A DNA stretch of 64,000 nt from Pestalotiopsis fici W106-1 (GCF_000516985.1 NW_006917095.1:2299077-2363076), one strand, 5' to 3'. Shown: positions 1-11,600, counted from the stretch's first letter. Notes: a model not told the origin generated them from the letters alone. Program-made: numbers and translations.

Positions 1-364
1 TTGGGCGCTATCGAGTCACAACGGTAGCGTTGACGATGATATCCTCCCACTATTGAAATGCCTGTCAGCCTTTTCTCGGAGGAGTACTTTAGGACCTGCA
101 GATAAACTGAACAAAATCAACTCGGTTCTCAACCAGTTATAGGAGACAACAGAATCAAGGGTCTCAAAAGCATCGGAACTTTCAACACCAAAACCTCAAG
201 AAAAAAAAACGCGGAAAGGCAGCAAATATTTGAAGTACAGGGCGAGGCACTTGTGGTCGAGCGTGGGGAATTCGTCCACAGTTTTGTCAACGGTGCGTGC
301 AGTACGGGAATTTTTCAGGGCGCAGATCTTTCGGCAAGGGGGAAAAAAGGTCACGATCGAATAA
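1..364 (+). pseudogene. Separase-like pseudogene fragment, cut by the window edge
   Basis: The first ~195 bases align with positions 9629-9825 inside the intact separase gene, on the same strand. The shared frame starts at base 2 and matches separase around WALS, GSVDDDIL, AFSRRST and GPADKLN. Differences are mostly substitutions, many of them synonymous, plus two gaps of one codon, so the frame is kept. One nonsense codon, TAG at 140-142, stands where separase has TGG (Trp). Beyond ~195 the similarity stops, but the same frame stays open to TAA at 362-364 with a lysine-rich stretch I do not recognise. It is probably the tail of a diverged, truncated duplicate whose 5' part lies outside the window. 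A short functional paralogue ending at 142 is possible but less likely. Confidence 0.75.
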
Positions 365-483
365 TGGATGTGATGTCCATCCGAAAGAAAAGTCTGTTTA
401 TTATCGCCTCGATATTACAAGACAATAATAAAAAATCTATCGATAACCAGAAGCCTGCTATGTACCTGTTGTAATGAAATGAC

Positions 484-2359
484 CTAGTTGTGAGCGACTT
501 GTAGAATCTTGCTCTCCATCTCTCCAAATGCGCCGAGCACGTCTCCATACTTTTCAAAGACACCCTCCCGGTATCCCTGGCCAACTCTCTCGATAGCCCC
601 CTTCTCGGTCCACCTCTTGCCAATGAGCTCGTCAAAGCTCTCGCCTTCGCTTCTTTCCAGAGCCCAGACAGCCTTGTAAGCACCGCCTAGAGCGCAGGCG
701 TTGCCGCCCACATCGAGCTTGTAGACTCCGTCAACACCTCCTAATACATCACCGATCACGCGCTGGATTGCCGGGTTGAGGGAACCACCACCAACAAGGT
801 AGATGCGGCGCGGCTGAGCGGGCAGTTTACCATGGCCCGAGACGAGGTTCTGCGAACGCAGGCGCATCGAGAGGGCCTGCGACTCGACAATCGCTCGTGC
901 GTCAAGCGAAGAGTCCCAACCTTGCGTTTCCTCGTGTAGATCCGAGCCGTCCTGCTTGGATGTGTATCTCCAGGTTCCCGCCTTGATGTTGGGAACGATT
1001 TCGGGCAGGGGAAAGTATAGACCCAGCTTTGCGCGGTCGCCCGAGTCGGGGGTGACGCCCAGCGCAGGCGTGTCCAACACATTCTTGTTGAATGTGGCCC
1101 AGGGGTCGGTCGCGTCGCTGGGCTTCTCCAAGGTATCGCGCACAATTTCCCGAGCAAGTCCACCGTTCTTGTAGCACAGCATAAACATGTACTGGCCGGG
1201 GTTGGCCGGGTGGTTCATAAAGTGGTACGACGGGTCCGGCTTGTACGTCGGCGTGACCATGAGGAATGTCGTCGAGGTGCCGAGCGAGACGATGGCGTCG
1301 AGCGGTCGCAGCGGCAGCGCCATAATGGTGGCCGGGTTATCGCCCGTGAACGGGGCGACCTGGCATGCCTTGCTGAAGCCGTACTTGGTGACAAAGTAGG
1401 ACGAAATGGCGCCCATGCTGCCGCCACCGTCCTGGCGCGCCTCGCCCAGCTTCTGGCGCAGCTCCGGCACGGCGTCCTTGGAGCCGGCCGTGAGCTCGAG
1501 CAGCGACTCGTCCCATTTGTGGTTTGGAATATCCCAAAGATTCATGCCGGTGACGTCACCAATATCCAGAGGCGCGATCGTGCCCAACAGTACCGACGCC
1601 AGAAACGAGGATACGAGGGATATCCGCGCAGTCTCGGAGTAAACCTGTGGTCTTCTCCTGCGCATGCGCAAGATTTGTGTTCCAGTAAATCGCTGGCCAA
1701 GATATTAGTGATTGCTCTCGAATGCATTCAGTAATCATTTTGACTTACATGGTGAGCTGAGCTACCGGTCACCTCTGCCAGCTTCTCCGCATTGCCAAGA
1801 TGGCTGTCGAACAAGTCGCACTCCTTCTGGGTGCTGTGATCCTGCCAGTTGGGCCCAAACTCGTAGGCAAAGACATGGTTGAGCTGCTCATGGAGGGTCT
1901 TGCCACCGTCCAATGCTCCCAAGGCGCCCTCGGCGTGGGCGTTCCAAAAGACGCTGCCATGCTGCTGGCACGAACCGGAAATACCGCGAATGTTCTCAAC
2001 GGGGCACTTTTTCTCTACTAACCGGCTAAGCACCAGGTCTAGGGCCTCGAGCCACATGACCACGGGTGCGTAGACCTCGCCCTCATCCTCGTTGCGCAGC
2101 ACGCCCTTTCTGATGCCGTACTTGGCGGCAAAGTCGGCGTCAAAGTCGACCTTGGCCTCGGAGACGACCTTGAGGTCCGAGGATACGACGATAGCTGGCA
2201 AAGGGGGGGATTCCTGTCAGCCGAACAAGTTTTATTTGACAAAGAAGAGATGGGACTTTTCTTCCTGCGGAGGGGGGAAAAAATTGCCACAGTAATGCAA
2301 ATACCTTTTAATTGCTGGGTCGAGAGGTCGAAACCCAGATACAATGGTCCAGAGCTCAT
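484..2359 (-). CDS. xks1: D-xylulokinase (FGGY carbohydrate kinase)
   Basis: Phosphorylates D-xylulose to D-xylulose 5-phosphate with ATP, the last step feeding xylose and arabinose into the pentose phosphate pathway; expected to be cytosolic. Three exons, read 2359-2305, 2194-1749 and 1692-484, with introns GTATTT...CAG and GTAAGT...CAG, give 569 residues, close to the usual fungal length of about 570. The N-terminus YLGFDLSTQQLK is the phosphate-binding opening of the FGGY fold. The second joint restores TGSSAHH followed by RFTGTQI, a block typical of xylulokinases, and GGGSLNPAIQRV near the C-terminus is the second ATP-site signature. The first ATG lies directly before the FGGY start, so the start is well supported. 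No obvious lesion. Confidence 0.93.
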
Positions 2360-3230
2360 CCTGTCTCGCTGGCTTATAGTTCCTGTCTAACCTAGGTACT
2401 AAGTTGGCAATCAAGAGAAGCACTCAAGGGAAAGAGTAGAAAGAGAAGTTTTACTGTACTAGATAGAAGAAAGCTCCAAAGATAATTGACCATCAGTGAG
2501 ACATGACGAAAACAAAGTAGCCACACCGAGATCCGGGGATCGTGACAGAGCTGGAGCGTATATGGGGACCCTGATGCAATCAACGTGGGGTTCAGGGTAC
2601 CCGCTATGAGCTCAGAAGGCAGGTAGTATAGCGGGGCAATCATCAGCCTTGCTTGCTAAGGGGGCCAGCGATTCAGGCTAAAATGATTTCCTATTAGCTG
2701 TGCAGTTGATGCGCTCCTATCAGCGACTGTGGTACAAGTCAGTTGAGCCGCATCAATAATGAGAAGTCTTGGATGCTTGCGCGTGGAAGAGAGACGAGCA
2801 TTTTAAATGACCAGTCGGTTTACAAGGAGTCAATTTCCTTTTGGATTGTAAATATGTTTCTTGATCTCAAATATGTCTGCATTCTTACTGGCCGAATACT
2901 ATCCAGATTCTGCATCTCAGAGACTGCTGACCAGCAATCCTCGTCTGTTGCATCAAATGAAAACTGCCAAGTAGTCTGCCAAAAACAGAAATTTTTTATG
3001 CCAATTTCCAGAACGCCATCTATGCAGATTCTCACACAATGTGGGAAGATACCTTAGTATACACACGTACGTGCCCAAATCTAACGATCCGAGATGCTCA
3101 AGTTGCAGGACGACTGGTATCATGGCAATCACTGCCTTTTTCGCCTGCCAGGAACTATTCTCTCGTATCCCCTCAAAAACGCCAAAAGAGTAATGCTTGT
3201 ACAAAGAGCTGTGGTGCCTCTTGGTCTCGT
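2360..3230. other. Intergenic region, no gene seen
   Basis: This stretch lies between the start of the xylulokinase gene and the end of the metal transporter gene, both on the minus strand. It must hold the xylulokinase promoter next to 2360 and the 3' end of the transporter transcript near 3230. Short open frames on both strands lack coding character or recognisable motifs. Confidence 0.6.
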
Positions 3231-4765
3231 CTAGTGTGACTTGTGGTGACCGTTGCCGTGGTTGTGGTCATCATCCTCGGGTTCGGGGCTTGACCGTGGG
3301 CTAACATCGCCAGAGATGAACTCGTCAAATTTGGGAGCAACTGCAGCAGCCTTGGGCACGAAGCGAACACGCACTCTGCGAGCGCCGCGAACCTTGCTTC
3401 CCACACGAGTGCGGATCTGCTCTTCGGCATCCCTTGTTTGCTCAACGGTCCAGGTGTTGGGTACAGCAACCTCGAGGTCAACCAAGTAGTTCTGACCAGA
3501 CTTGATACCCGAGACATCTCGCAGTTCAATTTGGTGACCATCGGGGATGTCGGAGAAGGTTCGGCGCAGATGCTTGCGAACCGAGGTCTTGACCTCATCG
3601 TCAATTCCGCGATCTGCCAATTCAAAAAGCGCGGCAAACGTGTTCTCTGCGCCAGCCTTGACTACCATGAGAGAGATGAGGAGTCCACCGACTGGATCAA
3701 GCCAAGCAGCATTCTCGAGAAAGTTGGCGCCGAGGATGACTGCAAGCGTAACAATACCAGTAAGACTGTCGATTCGGTGGTGGACGGCATTCGAGGCGAG
3801 GACAGAAGACTTGCGCTCCTTGGCGACTTTCATGGCTAGAGGGGTGATTGTTAATTTGGTTTGCTCTGCATGAATTGATATCACTACTACTAAGAAGACT
3901 TACTAGCATGGTACAACCATTCCTTGATCGCGACAGTGCCCGCAGCAAGCCAGGCGGCATGCATGCTAGGAACAATGTCGGTACCATGATCGTGACTGTG
4001 TCCGTGGGAATGCGCGTGCTCGAGAAGCTCTGCAGCAGCAGCAGGATCCAGGAAGAAGTGGCCGTAAAGGGTCAACAAGCTGCCGTAACCCATCCAAAGT
4101 CCGCCAAAGAAGAGCATGGATGATACACCGAGCGATCCCAAGCTCTCAATCTTGCCAAAGCCCGTGGGGAAATTGTCGGTCGGGGGCTTGATGCTCCAGG
4201 AAATGGTGGCCAGGGTAAGGATGTCGGATGCAAGATCCGTGACGCTGTGAATGGCATCTGCGATCATGGCCTTGGAGTTGAAGGCGTAGCCGCCGACACC
4301 CTTGGCAATGGCCATGCCAAGGTTGGAATAGAGACCAAGTCGGGTGATGCGAACACCGGCGTCGTTCTTATTCTGGGAAGTAAGGTACACATTGTCGTGG
4401 TGGTGATGGTGGTGATGGTGGCCGCCGTGGCTGCGAGTCTGGGTTGAGCTCATGATGGGTAGGGAGCGGGCGCGGCGCCTGCGGTAGGTTTCCAGGAGGG
4501 ATGGCGCACGAAAGTCAACAGTAGTTGAAGGAGAGTCTTGAGTGCAGGAGGAAGTTTGCAGCACGCGACACAAATATAGCTGGGGCTTATGTGTCCTCAA
4601 GGGGTAATCGTGGTGCAGGGCTGAAGAAAGGGACTGATTATTGAAGAGACGGCTTAAGCTCTCCTGTTGCACACGAGTTACGCGGCCCCTAAGCCCCAGC
4701 AGCCTCAGGCCTGCGCAACGTCGGCCAGACATGGCGGCGGAGAGAGCATGGACAGTACAGTGCAC
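3231..4765 (-). CDS. Cation diffusion facilitator, mitochondrial MMT1/2-like
   Basis: Predicted proton-coupled divalent metal exporter of the CDF family. Its closest style is the yeast mitochondrial Mmt1/Mmt2 group linked to iron, but the metal cannot be fixed from sequence. Two exons (4765-3904 and 3835-3231; GTAAGT donor, CTAG acceptor) give 488 residues. The N-terminal ~100 residues are arginine-rich and acid-poor, as in a mitochondrial presequence. A run of eight histidines at 116-123 precedes the membrane domain. The metal-site motif ADAIHSVTDLASD lies at 169-181, and HHRID at 306-310 supplies the matching His/Asp pair. A further His/Asp-rich loop lies near residue 270, and the C-terminal tail is again rich in His and Asp. 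A later Met at about 105 is a possible alternative start without the presequence. Confidence 0.88.
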
Positions 4766-6081
4766 CTCTTGGTTTTAGCCGGTCAGCGCTTTTTTTTTTC
4801 TTGGGGTAGGTACGAATCAATTAGGTAGACAGAAGGGAGGTAGGTGCCGTTCGGGCTTGTTCCGCGGAGAATGAATGCCAATCTCTTGTGCTGTGTGCAG
4901 CGGGTGTGCGTGCCGTCGACGCGCGTGTATTGTGTTTGTGCGTGCGTGTGTGAGAGAGCGTTGTGTTGCTTCTTCACTTCCTAGTTCTGGTGGTTGCGCG
5001 CAGATCCAAAAAAACGATAGACTGAGACTGGTCGCTGGAGAGGAATCAATGAAGTCCTGTCAGGTAAAGTGCCTGTATCGGCAAGCCGGCTCGAGGTGAT
5101 CCCCAGCCAATACCGACGACATCGGATGGGGTAGCGAGCAGGTCAACTGGCTTTGAAACGCGCAACGCTGGTTTGGCCCAGCAAATGCCCAGCCAAGGGC
5201 GACGTAAGCGGACGGGCCCGTTAGTCACGGCTTGTGGGTGACTTTTTGGACGTGGCCCTGCCAATACCTACCAGGGGACCCTGTTTGTTTGATGTGCTGT
5301 ACGTATGCTACGTACCTGTTAATTACTCTATTCAATAATAGGTCAACTTTCATTGGAGGCACAATTTATTAACCACAAAAACGTAAAGACACGCCTATAC
5401 TTCTCACAGAATATGGACGCATTGGATGGCAATCTTACCTTCACCTGCGAATCCGCATCAAGTTCACTCTTGTCTCGCGTGCTTTAATTGGCGTCTCTGG
5501 GGCTGCTTGATCATTGGCTAGACCAATTTGGTCCTTATAGTGTACTGCAACTCCATCTCTTGATCCATTGTGGACACACTCTGGACCAAAGAACAGTTAA
5601 ATGACATCAAGAGCACTTTTTGAGGCATGTGCTTATTGAATTGCTACGTATCCAGATCAGGTCGGGTTTCTACCTAACAATTCGCTATTGAAATTGTTCA
5701 TCTAGAAGAATAGGAAAATGGAAAGAAAAGAATACACCTGAAAACAATTATATCAATAAAAATCTTGCTTCCGTAAAATATTGTCATTTTTAGCAGACCC
5801 TGTGCTAAGCTTAAAATTCTGTTGCTCTTCGTCCCAAGCGGGTTTAGCTTTGTTCGGTGCATAATGGACTAGCGCGCCACTGGTGACGACTTGAACTTCA
5901 TTCTGTATGAGAGCATCAGATTAATAAACCCAAACTTGGGCATACGCGAACAACCAACAGCGATACCACATTAACAAGCCCTCGGAACGTGCATTATATC
6001 ATTTGATTTATTCTTTGAGAAAGGGTTAAGCCGAGGGGAAAGCAGATCTTTGGAAGAAGCTCATATCAAACCACCTCCTAA
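4766..6081. other. Intergenic region, divergent promoters of CDF and sirtuin genes
   Basis: These 1.3 kb separate two divergently transcribed genes and must contain both promoters. A TG/GTGCG-rich low-complexity patch lies at about 4885-4970. From about 5280 to 6060 the sequence turns AT-rich. I see no gene, tRNA or transposon in it. Confidence 0.55.
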
Positions 6082-7287
6082 ATGTTGCGCAAGCCATATA
6101 TGCGCATTCCCTACACGGATGTTCTAGCACCACCAACCGTGACCCCCAAGAGTGCGACTACAATCGCTGGTGCAGTATCAGCTCTATCAGAGTTCTTCAC
6201 GGCGCCTACTTCGAGGGGCAACCCGGCATCTACTCTGGTACTCACCGGCGCCGGAGTTTCCGTGGCGAGTGGTCTAGCTGACTATCGTGGGACCAATGGC
6301 ACATATCGGGTGAATAAGACATACCGCCCCATCTATTATTCTGAGTTTATACAAAACCACGAGGCACGAAAACGCTACTGGGCGAGGAGTTTCTTGGGAT
6401 GGACGACATTACATAAAGCCAAGCCTAATGCTGGTCACTACGCCGTAAAGCAACTTGGAGATCTCGGCTTTGTTCAACAAGTCATCACGCAGAATGTGGA
6501 CTCATTCCATTCCATAGCTCATCCAAACATTTCCACTATTGAGCTACACGGGTATCTGCGAGCACTGGTCTGTGTCTCTTGCCGCCACGAGCTCCCCAGG
6601 GATGTCTTCCAGGACGAGCTTGCCAGATTGAATCCTGCATGGGCTGCGTTTCTGCAGGAGATTATAGCGACTGGGGCCCTAGACACGGAGAATCCCCAAG
6701 AACGCACGAAGCGAGGGATGAGGACAAATCCTGATGGTGATGTGGACGTGCCAGATGCGCCTTACACCACCTTTCGATATCCAGCTTGTCCGCGATGCCT
6801 TGCTCATCCACCGGCAAAGGTCGAAGGTGGCAAATCAACCGTCGAGGTTGACGCAGATGGCGCTTGGAAACCAACCAGCAATGCCGGTATCCTCAAACCA
6901 GCCGTTGTCATGTTCGGAGAAAGCATCCCCACTCAAATCAAGACGGAAGCGGATCACGCAGTTGAAAGCGCCGATAAGCTCCTCGTTTTGGGCACATCCT
7001 TGGCGACCTACTCAGCATGGCGCTTGGCCAAGAGGGCCAAGGATCGGGGTATACCGGTCGGAATTGTCAATCTGGGAGGAGTGAGGGGCGAAGAGGCTCT
7101 TTGTGCAGATCTAGATCCGCTGCAGAACGGTACACGAGGCTTCCGAGTCGAGATGTCGACAGATCTGCTGTTGCCAGAAGTTGTGAAAGAGCTGAAGCAA
7201 TCATCGGATTTCCACCATGCTCACGAGAGCATTCATCACAAGGTCGAAGACCACGGCGCTTCTGTTTTCAAGGATATGATGTCCTGA
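6082..7287 (+). CDS. Sir2-family NAD-dependent deacylase, class II (SIRT4-like)
   Basis: Sirtuins use NAD+ to remove acyl groups from lysines or to ADP-ribosylate proteins. A single 401-residue reading frame without introns. Visible motifs: GAGVSVASGLADYRG at 56-70 (NAD-binding Rossmann loop), TQNVDSFH at 137-144, catalytic His157 in ELHG, zinc cysteines 165/168 and 237/240, FGESIP at 279-284 and GTSL at 305-308. ADYRG after the glycine loop and the order TQNVDSFH then ELHG match class II enzymes such as human SIRT4 and bacterial homologues. Zinc pairs are separated by a ~70-residue insert, longer than usual. A mitochondrial location is likely by family, though the N-terminus is only weakly presequence-like. 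It converges on the next gene, with 46 bases between stop codons. Confidence 0.9.
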   Translation: MLRKPYMRIPYTDVLAPPTVTPKSATTIAGAVSALSEFFTAPTSRGNPASTLVLTGAGVSVASGLADYRGTNGTYRVNKTYRPIYYSEFIQNHEARKRYWARSFLGWTTLHKAKPNAGHYAVKQLGDLGFVQQVITQNVDSFHSIAHPNISTIELHGYLRALVCVSCRHELPRDVFQDELARLNPAWAAFLQEIIATGALDTENPQERTKRGMRTNPDGDVDVPDAPYTTFRYPACPRCLAHPPAKVEGGKSTVEVDADGAWKPTSNAGILKPAVVMFGESIPTQIKTEADHAVESADKLLVLGTSLATYSAWRLAKRAKDRGIPVGIVNLGGVRGEEALCADLDPLQNGTRGFRVEMSTDLLLPEVVKELKQSSDFHHAHESIHHKVEDHGASVFKDMMS

Positions 7288-7333
7288 GAGGTGTGACGCA
7301 TGTATTTTAGGGTATTTTTCGCCATATAAGAGA

Positions 7334-7966
7334 TTAATAGAACCCGGTAAAAGTATTTGTTGACGTCTTTGTGTTTGCGGCTGCTGTTCCTTGTTGATCC
7401 TTAGACGCTGGCGTTGGCTCGGTGCTGGTGCTTGGAGGCTGTTTAGAACGATCGCCCTTCTTGGAATTTCGGATGCCATCGTCCTGTTCGATTTCCCTCA
7501 GCACATTCTCCCATTCCTTCTCCTGCTCCGCATCACCTGTTCCTAGCGCTTTTTCCACGTCCACCTCTTCTCCGCGTTGCAGTTTCTCAACGACCTCTCG
7601 GAGTATGCCAATCTTGGTCTCTGCTCTCCTCATGTGCGTATTAAAGTCTTTCTTGAGCGAGATCATTTGGATCGACATAGAGCCGATGAAGAGAAAAATG
7701 ACGATGTAGAATGTCGCAGGATTCCAATCCTTCTTCGGCTTCTTGAGCGTCTTGGGGGGTCCGAAATTGACGTCGGGTCGCTTCTCCTTGGGTCGCCAGG
7801 GTTTGGGGATGAGGGACCTCCAGAAAGATGGCTGCGCAACGGTTGGCATTGAGCTGTACCTGCGCACCGCCGGGAGAACAGCAGCGTGTCTGGCCCTCGG
7901 AAATAACATAGCACCTCTTGCATTCAGCGAAGCTTGCACAGCCCGACGGTACAAGATCTCTTCCAT
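7334..7966 (-). CDS. Small mitochondrial-type membrane protein, DUF5321-like
   Basis: I do not recognise a function. The 210-residue frame has no intron. Residues 1-40 are rich in Arg, Ala and Ser without acidic residues after position 3, ending in VRRYSSM, which looks like a mitochondrial presequence and cleavage region. One membrane segment lies at about 84-102, followed by a charged, probably coiled-coil stretch (about 103-137) and a low-complexity Ser/Thr/Pro/Gln tail. This layout resembles fungal proteins grouped as DUF5321; that assignment is from memory of the pattern and is tentative. An inner-membrane assembly or anchoring role would be a guess. It faces the sirtuin tail to tail and is divergent from separase. 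Confidence 0.75.
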   Translation of the reverse strand: MEEILYRRAVQASLNARGAMLFPRARHAAVLPAVRRYSSMPTVAQPSFWRSLIPKPWRPKEKRPDVNFGPPKTLKKPKKDWNPATFYIVIFLFIGSMSIQMISLKKDFNTHMRRAETKIGILREVVEKLQRGEEVDVEKALGTGDAEQEKEWENVLREIEQDDGIRNSKKGDRSKQPPSTSTEPTPASKDQQGTAAANTKTSTNTFTGFY

Positions 7967-8270
7967 GGTGGATGTTGACTCTTCTGCGAAAGCTCTGGTA
8001 AGGTTGTCGCGCAGACAATGGGCAGAGAAGTCAAGAGGAAAAAAAGTTACCGAGACTTTGCGATGACGGGAATTACTAGCGCGAAGTCAAGAGCGGACAG
8101 GGGTCCAAGACTCGAGCTCCAAAAGAGGAGCATTAAATTTACCGTAGCTAACCCAATATGGAGAACTAACAGTTCTTCTACGGTATTGTGGGAATTATTA
8201 CATAGGACTACTGAATGTTCAAGTCGTTGTTTTCTTTGCTTTATGCAGCAATTCTACTAGAATAAGCTTA

Positions 8271-8528
8271 AGAGGAAAAGTTGGAGAAATCAATAAGGAG
8301 TCGAAAAAAAGATAAGAATAAGAAAATGAGAGAAGGAAGAAAGAGAGAATGAAAAAAAGAAAGAAAACTAAAGATTTGAGAATAATAATTAAAAAAGGAG
8401 AGAGAATTTTGAAAAAAAAAATAGAAGAAGAAGAAAAGTAATAAAAGAGAATTAAAGAAAAAGAGGAAGAAAAGAGATAAGGAGGGGGAAAAGGAAGAAA
8501 GAAAGAAAATTGAAAAAGGGAAAGAATA
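8271..8528. repeat. Purine-rich (GA/A) low-complexity tract
   Basis: About 260 bases on the plus strand are almost entirely A and G (units such as AAGAGAG, GAAGAAGAAG, GGAAGAAAG) with scattered T. It sits in the divergent promoter region between the small membrane-protein gene and separase and ends about 85 bases before the first separase ATG. Long open frames on either strand here are composition artefacts. Confidence 0.85.
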
Positions 8529-8613
8529 TCAAGCCTCTTGTTCCTTCTCCAAAATTGCACGTTAGTCTCCGCTGTTGCCCCGTCAACGGCAGCTTAGCTA
8601 ATTTTGGGCCCCG

Positions 8614-11600
8614 ATGACTCCACAACTATCTTCGAGCTCCATCTCAAAGCTCAACTGCGAAACCATATCACCAAATCAACCAACAAAGATGGCAGCGAGA
8701 GGGAAAGCCGCCACGAGCGCAAAGCGGCCGGCGCAAACGAAAACGACGGATGCGCGTTCTCCCAAGGAGGAGGCCACTTTGGCCACTCAAGTCATCAATG
8801 AGACGCTCAAGTCCTTGGGGGAAGCAGCCAAAACCCCCACATCACAAAACAATAATAGACAGACGAAGCCTGCCGAACGCGGCGCGCTCAGACGATCGAA
8901 TTCGACACCGATGACGCCCCTTCAGCCGCGATCTCTTAATAGGGTGTCGACATCTCCTTCTGTCACGAAACCCGCCTTGCCAGTGGCAGGGTCCGGGTGT
9001 CTTGCCACAGTCGAACGCGCGCGCGCAGCATTTGCGACCCTGAGAACGCTGTCCAGTGCCGGAAAAGTCACACTTCCCGAGCTACAGTTAGAATCTGGAA
9101 TGTCATCGTTTATCAACAAATTGATGGCGCTGAACCTTTTCGAACATGCATTCAAGGAATTGCGACTCCTCAAACGGCGCCTGGAGGGAAGGACGCTAGG
9201 TGCGACCAGCAAGAGTTCAAAAGCTACAGCAGCGGATGCTACAACAGCCAAAGCCCTGACAGACCTATTCGATTATCCAGAAAGCAGTGCTTCTGGAGCG
9301 GTACTCGCCTTGATCATTTCCAGCCAACTTCAGGCCCTACGCCTACTACATGGAATGAAGAAATCAAGGTTATTGGAGGATGTACTTCCATTTTTGGCCG
9401 TCAGCAGTCCATCTTCGCCGCTATCGCTTTTGTTATCAAGCGCAAAAGAAGAAAAGAGCGATAGTTCGAAATGCGCAAGGCAGTTGGATAGTTTAGCACA
9501 CATCCTGCTGTCACTAACGCCGAGCGTCTCATCACAGGAGGATGCTTTGGCTACGGACCCAAAGCTAAGCCCTTCAGCCGAGGCGGCATTTCGAGCTCAG
9601 GCTCTGGCGTTATTAACTAGGCTTCATTCTTGGGCGCTGTCTGGCCAAAAGGGTAGCGTTGATGATGATATCCTCCTCCCCCTCTCAAAGTGCTTATTAG
9701 CCTTTTCTCGGAGGAGTACTTCAGGACCTGCAGACAAACTTAACACAATCAACTCGGTTTTCAACCAGTTATGGGAGAAAACGGAATCAATGGGCCTCAA
9801 GCCCTCGCAGGTTTCCAAGTCACCACTACCGACAATCTATCAAGTACTTGGTACAGCATCGCGAGAGGCCGGCAAACTCAGAGAGGCAGCAGCGTGGATG
9901 AAAAAGTTGAAGGAAATAACGACTCCCGAACAGGACTCCCCAGCGAGGTGCTGCGCCGTGACTTCACAGTTCATTACTCTTTTGCTGAAGCAATCGCCGC
10001 CGACTGCAGACCTTGACCTACTCACAGAAGTCATTGATGGACTTCAAGGGTCACTGAGTGGCAGTTCTACTGAGCTGGACGACCTTCTCGTCAGTATCTG
10101 TCAACTGCGCAGCGCCGCGATCAACTTGGCACTGGGTAATTCGAAACTTGGCAAGGTTCCGGTACCATTGCGAGATTCCCTCGAATCCCTGATTCTTCAG
10201 CTTCCACGCTTCACTTCCAGGTGGCTTGGAAAGCCACCAGCCTCGAGCAATTCAGCCAAGGATATGGTGCGCTTTGAGCAGCGGCGGCAATTGCTCTCGA
10301 GATATATCCCGACAGTGCTTGACTCGGCCTTGGTCTTAATCAAGGACCTGCTCGACAGAAAGAAGATGCCCTGGGCTTTGATGGACTCTGTACTACAGGA
10401 AATTCTAGCTGTCCTTGACAACATGGGTGATCTGGCTGTTCTGCTTTCCAAGAGCAATGCGACTGCTGCTTCTTATCACGTCAAGGTGTCTTCGTTTTAC
10501 TACCAACAACACGTCATATTACGCGAGGAAAAGGATAACCATTTCTTGAGGGCCCTTCGAAGATCAATTGATGCTGTCAAGCAGAGACCAGAGGCGGAGC
10601 AGACAAAGGCACAATTACAACTCAAGCAGGAACGCCTGGCTGAGTTGTACCGATCAACGGGCCGCAAAGAGGATGCTGCTGACGCTTTGCGAGCCGCCAG
10701 AGACTCCCTAGTCCAGGAAGGCATCACCCAGCAAGTTTTCGAAGCACTGTCGCATCAGACCGTGCTACAGGCTTGGGCCTCAAGCGACAAGACTGTATCT
10801 CTATCAAGGTCAGTGTGCAGTCTCGCTAAGTTGGATGTCACTCCTAGCGACTGGACTGGGCTCTTGCCTGATGCACAAAAGTCGTTGGCCCTGGAGCACG
10901 ATTTTTACTTCATCTACTTGGTTGACTCAAAGCGTCGCAAGCAACTTGCACCAGGCGAGCCATTCATTGAATCGCTTCTTGGAGCCTTTGACCGACAGAT
11001 CCACCCCATCAGACGTCTTCGAATACTGTTGCAGCTATTGTCCACTAATTTGGACTCTCGAGACGCGGTCAGGGTATGGATGGAAGAGGCGGAAGCATTA
11101 TCAGAAGCCATTGACAATACCTCGTGTGAACAAGACTCCGGCCTGGGCCGTTACATACCTCATCTGAAGTCCTTGACCGCTTGCATCAGTGCATTAATGC
11201 ATTGCGAACCCGGTGCGGCAGCGGTCGAGCAGGCCTTGCAGACTTGGAACGAAGCAGTGCAAAGATCACAGTCAGCAGGCGATATCAACGAATACATCGA
11301 CAGTCCAACTCAGCTCATCACAGTCCTTCAGGGACTTGCCGACTTTGCACGGATGAGGGGAATGAGTTCACTTTTAGGGTCAACTTTGAAACTCTCAACA
11401 GCAGTCTCTCGAATGGTCTGCGAAGCTAATCCAGAATTATTCATGTCACAAATTGTGGCTCTCAGTCTTCAGCATCTCAGTCTAGGCCATTCTCAGAAGG
11501 CTGCCGAGTTGCTAAAGACTGGTCAAGAATTCCTGGCGCAAAGAACACTATCGCCAGACTCTATGGCCAACTACCATCTTTGTTCTGCCGAGTACGAAAT

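Noticed and set aside
1..195. Repeat-induced point mutation as the cause of separase-fragment decay
   Set aside because: Changes run in both directions and include transversions and codon gaps, not a clean C-to-T/G-to-A pattern.
8219..8560. A 113-codon Phe/Ser-rich minus-strand frame
   Set aside because: It is the translation of the purine tract and reflects composition only.
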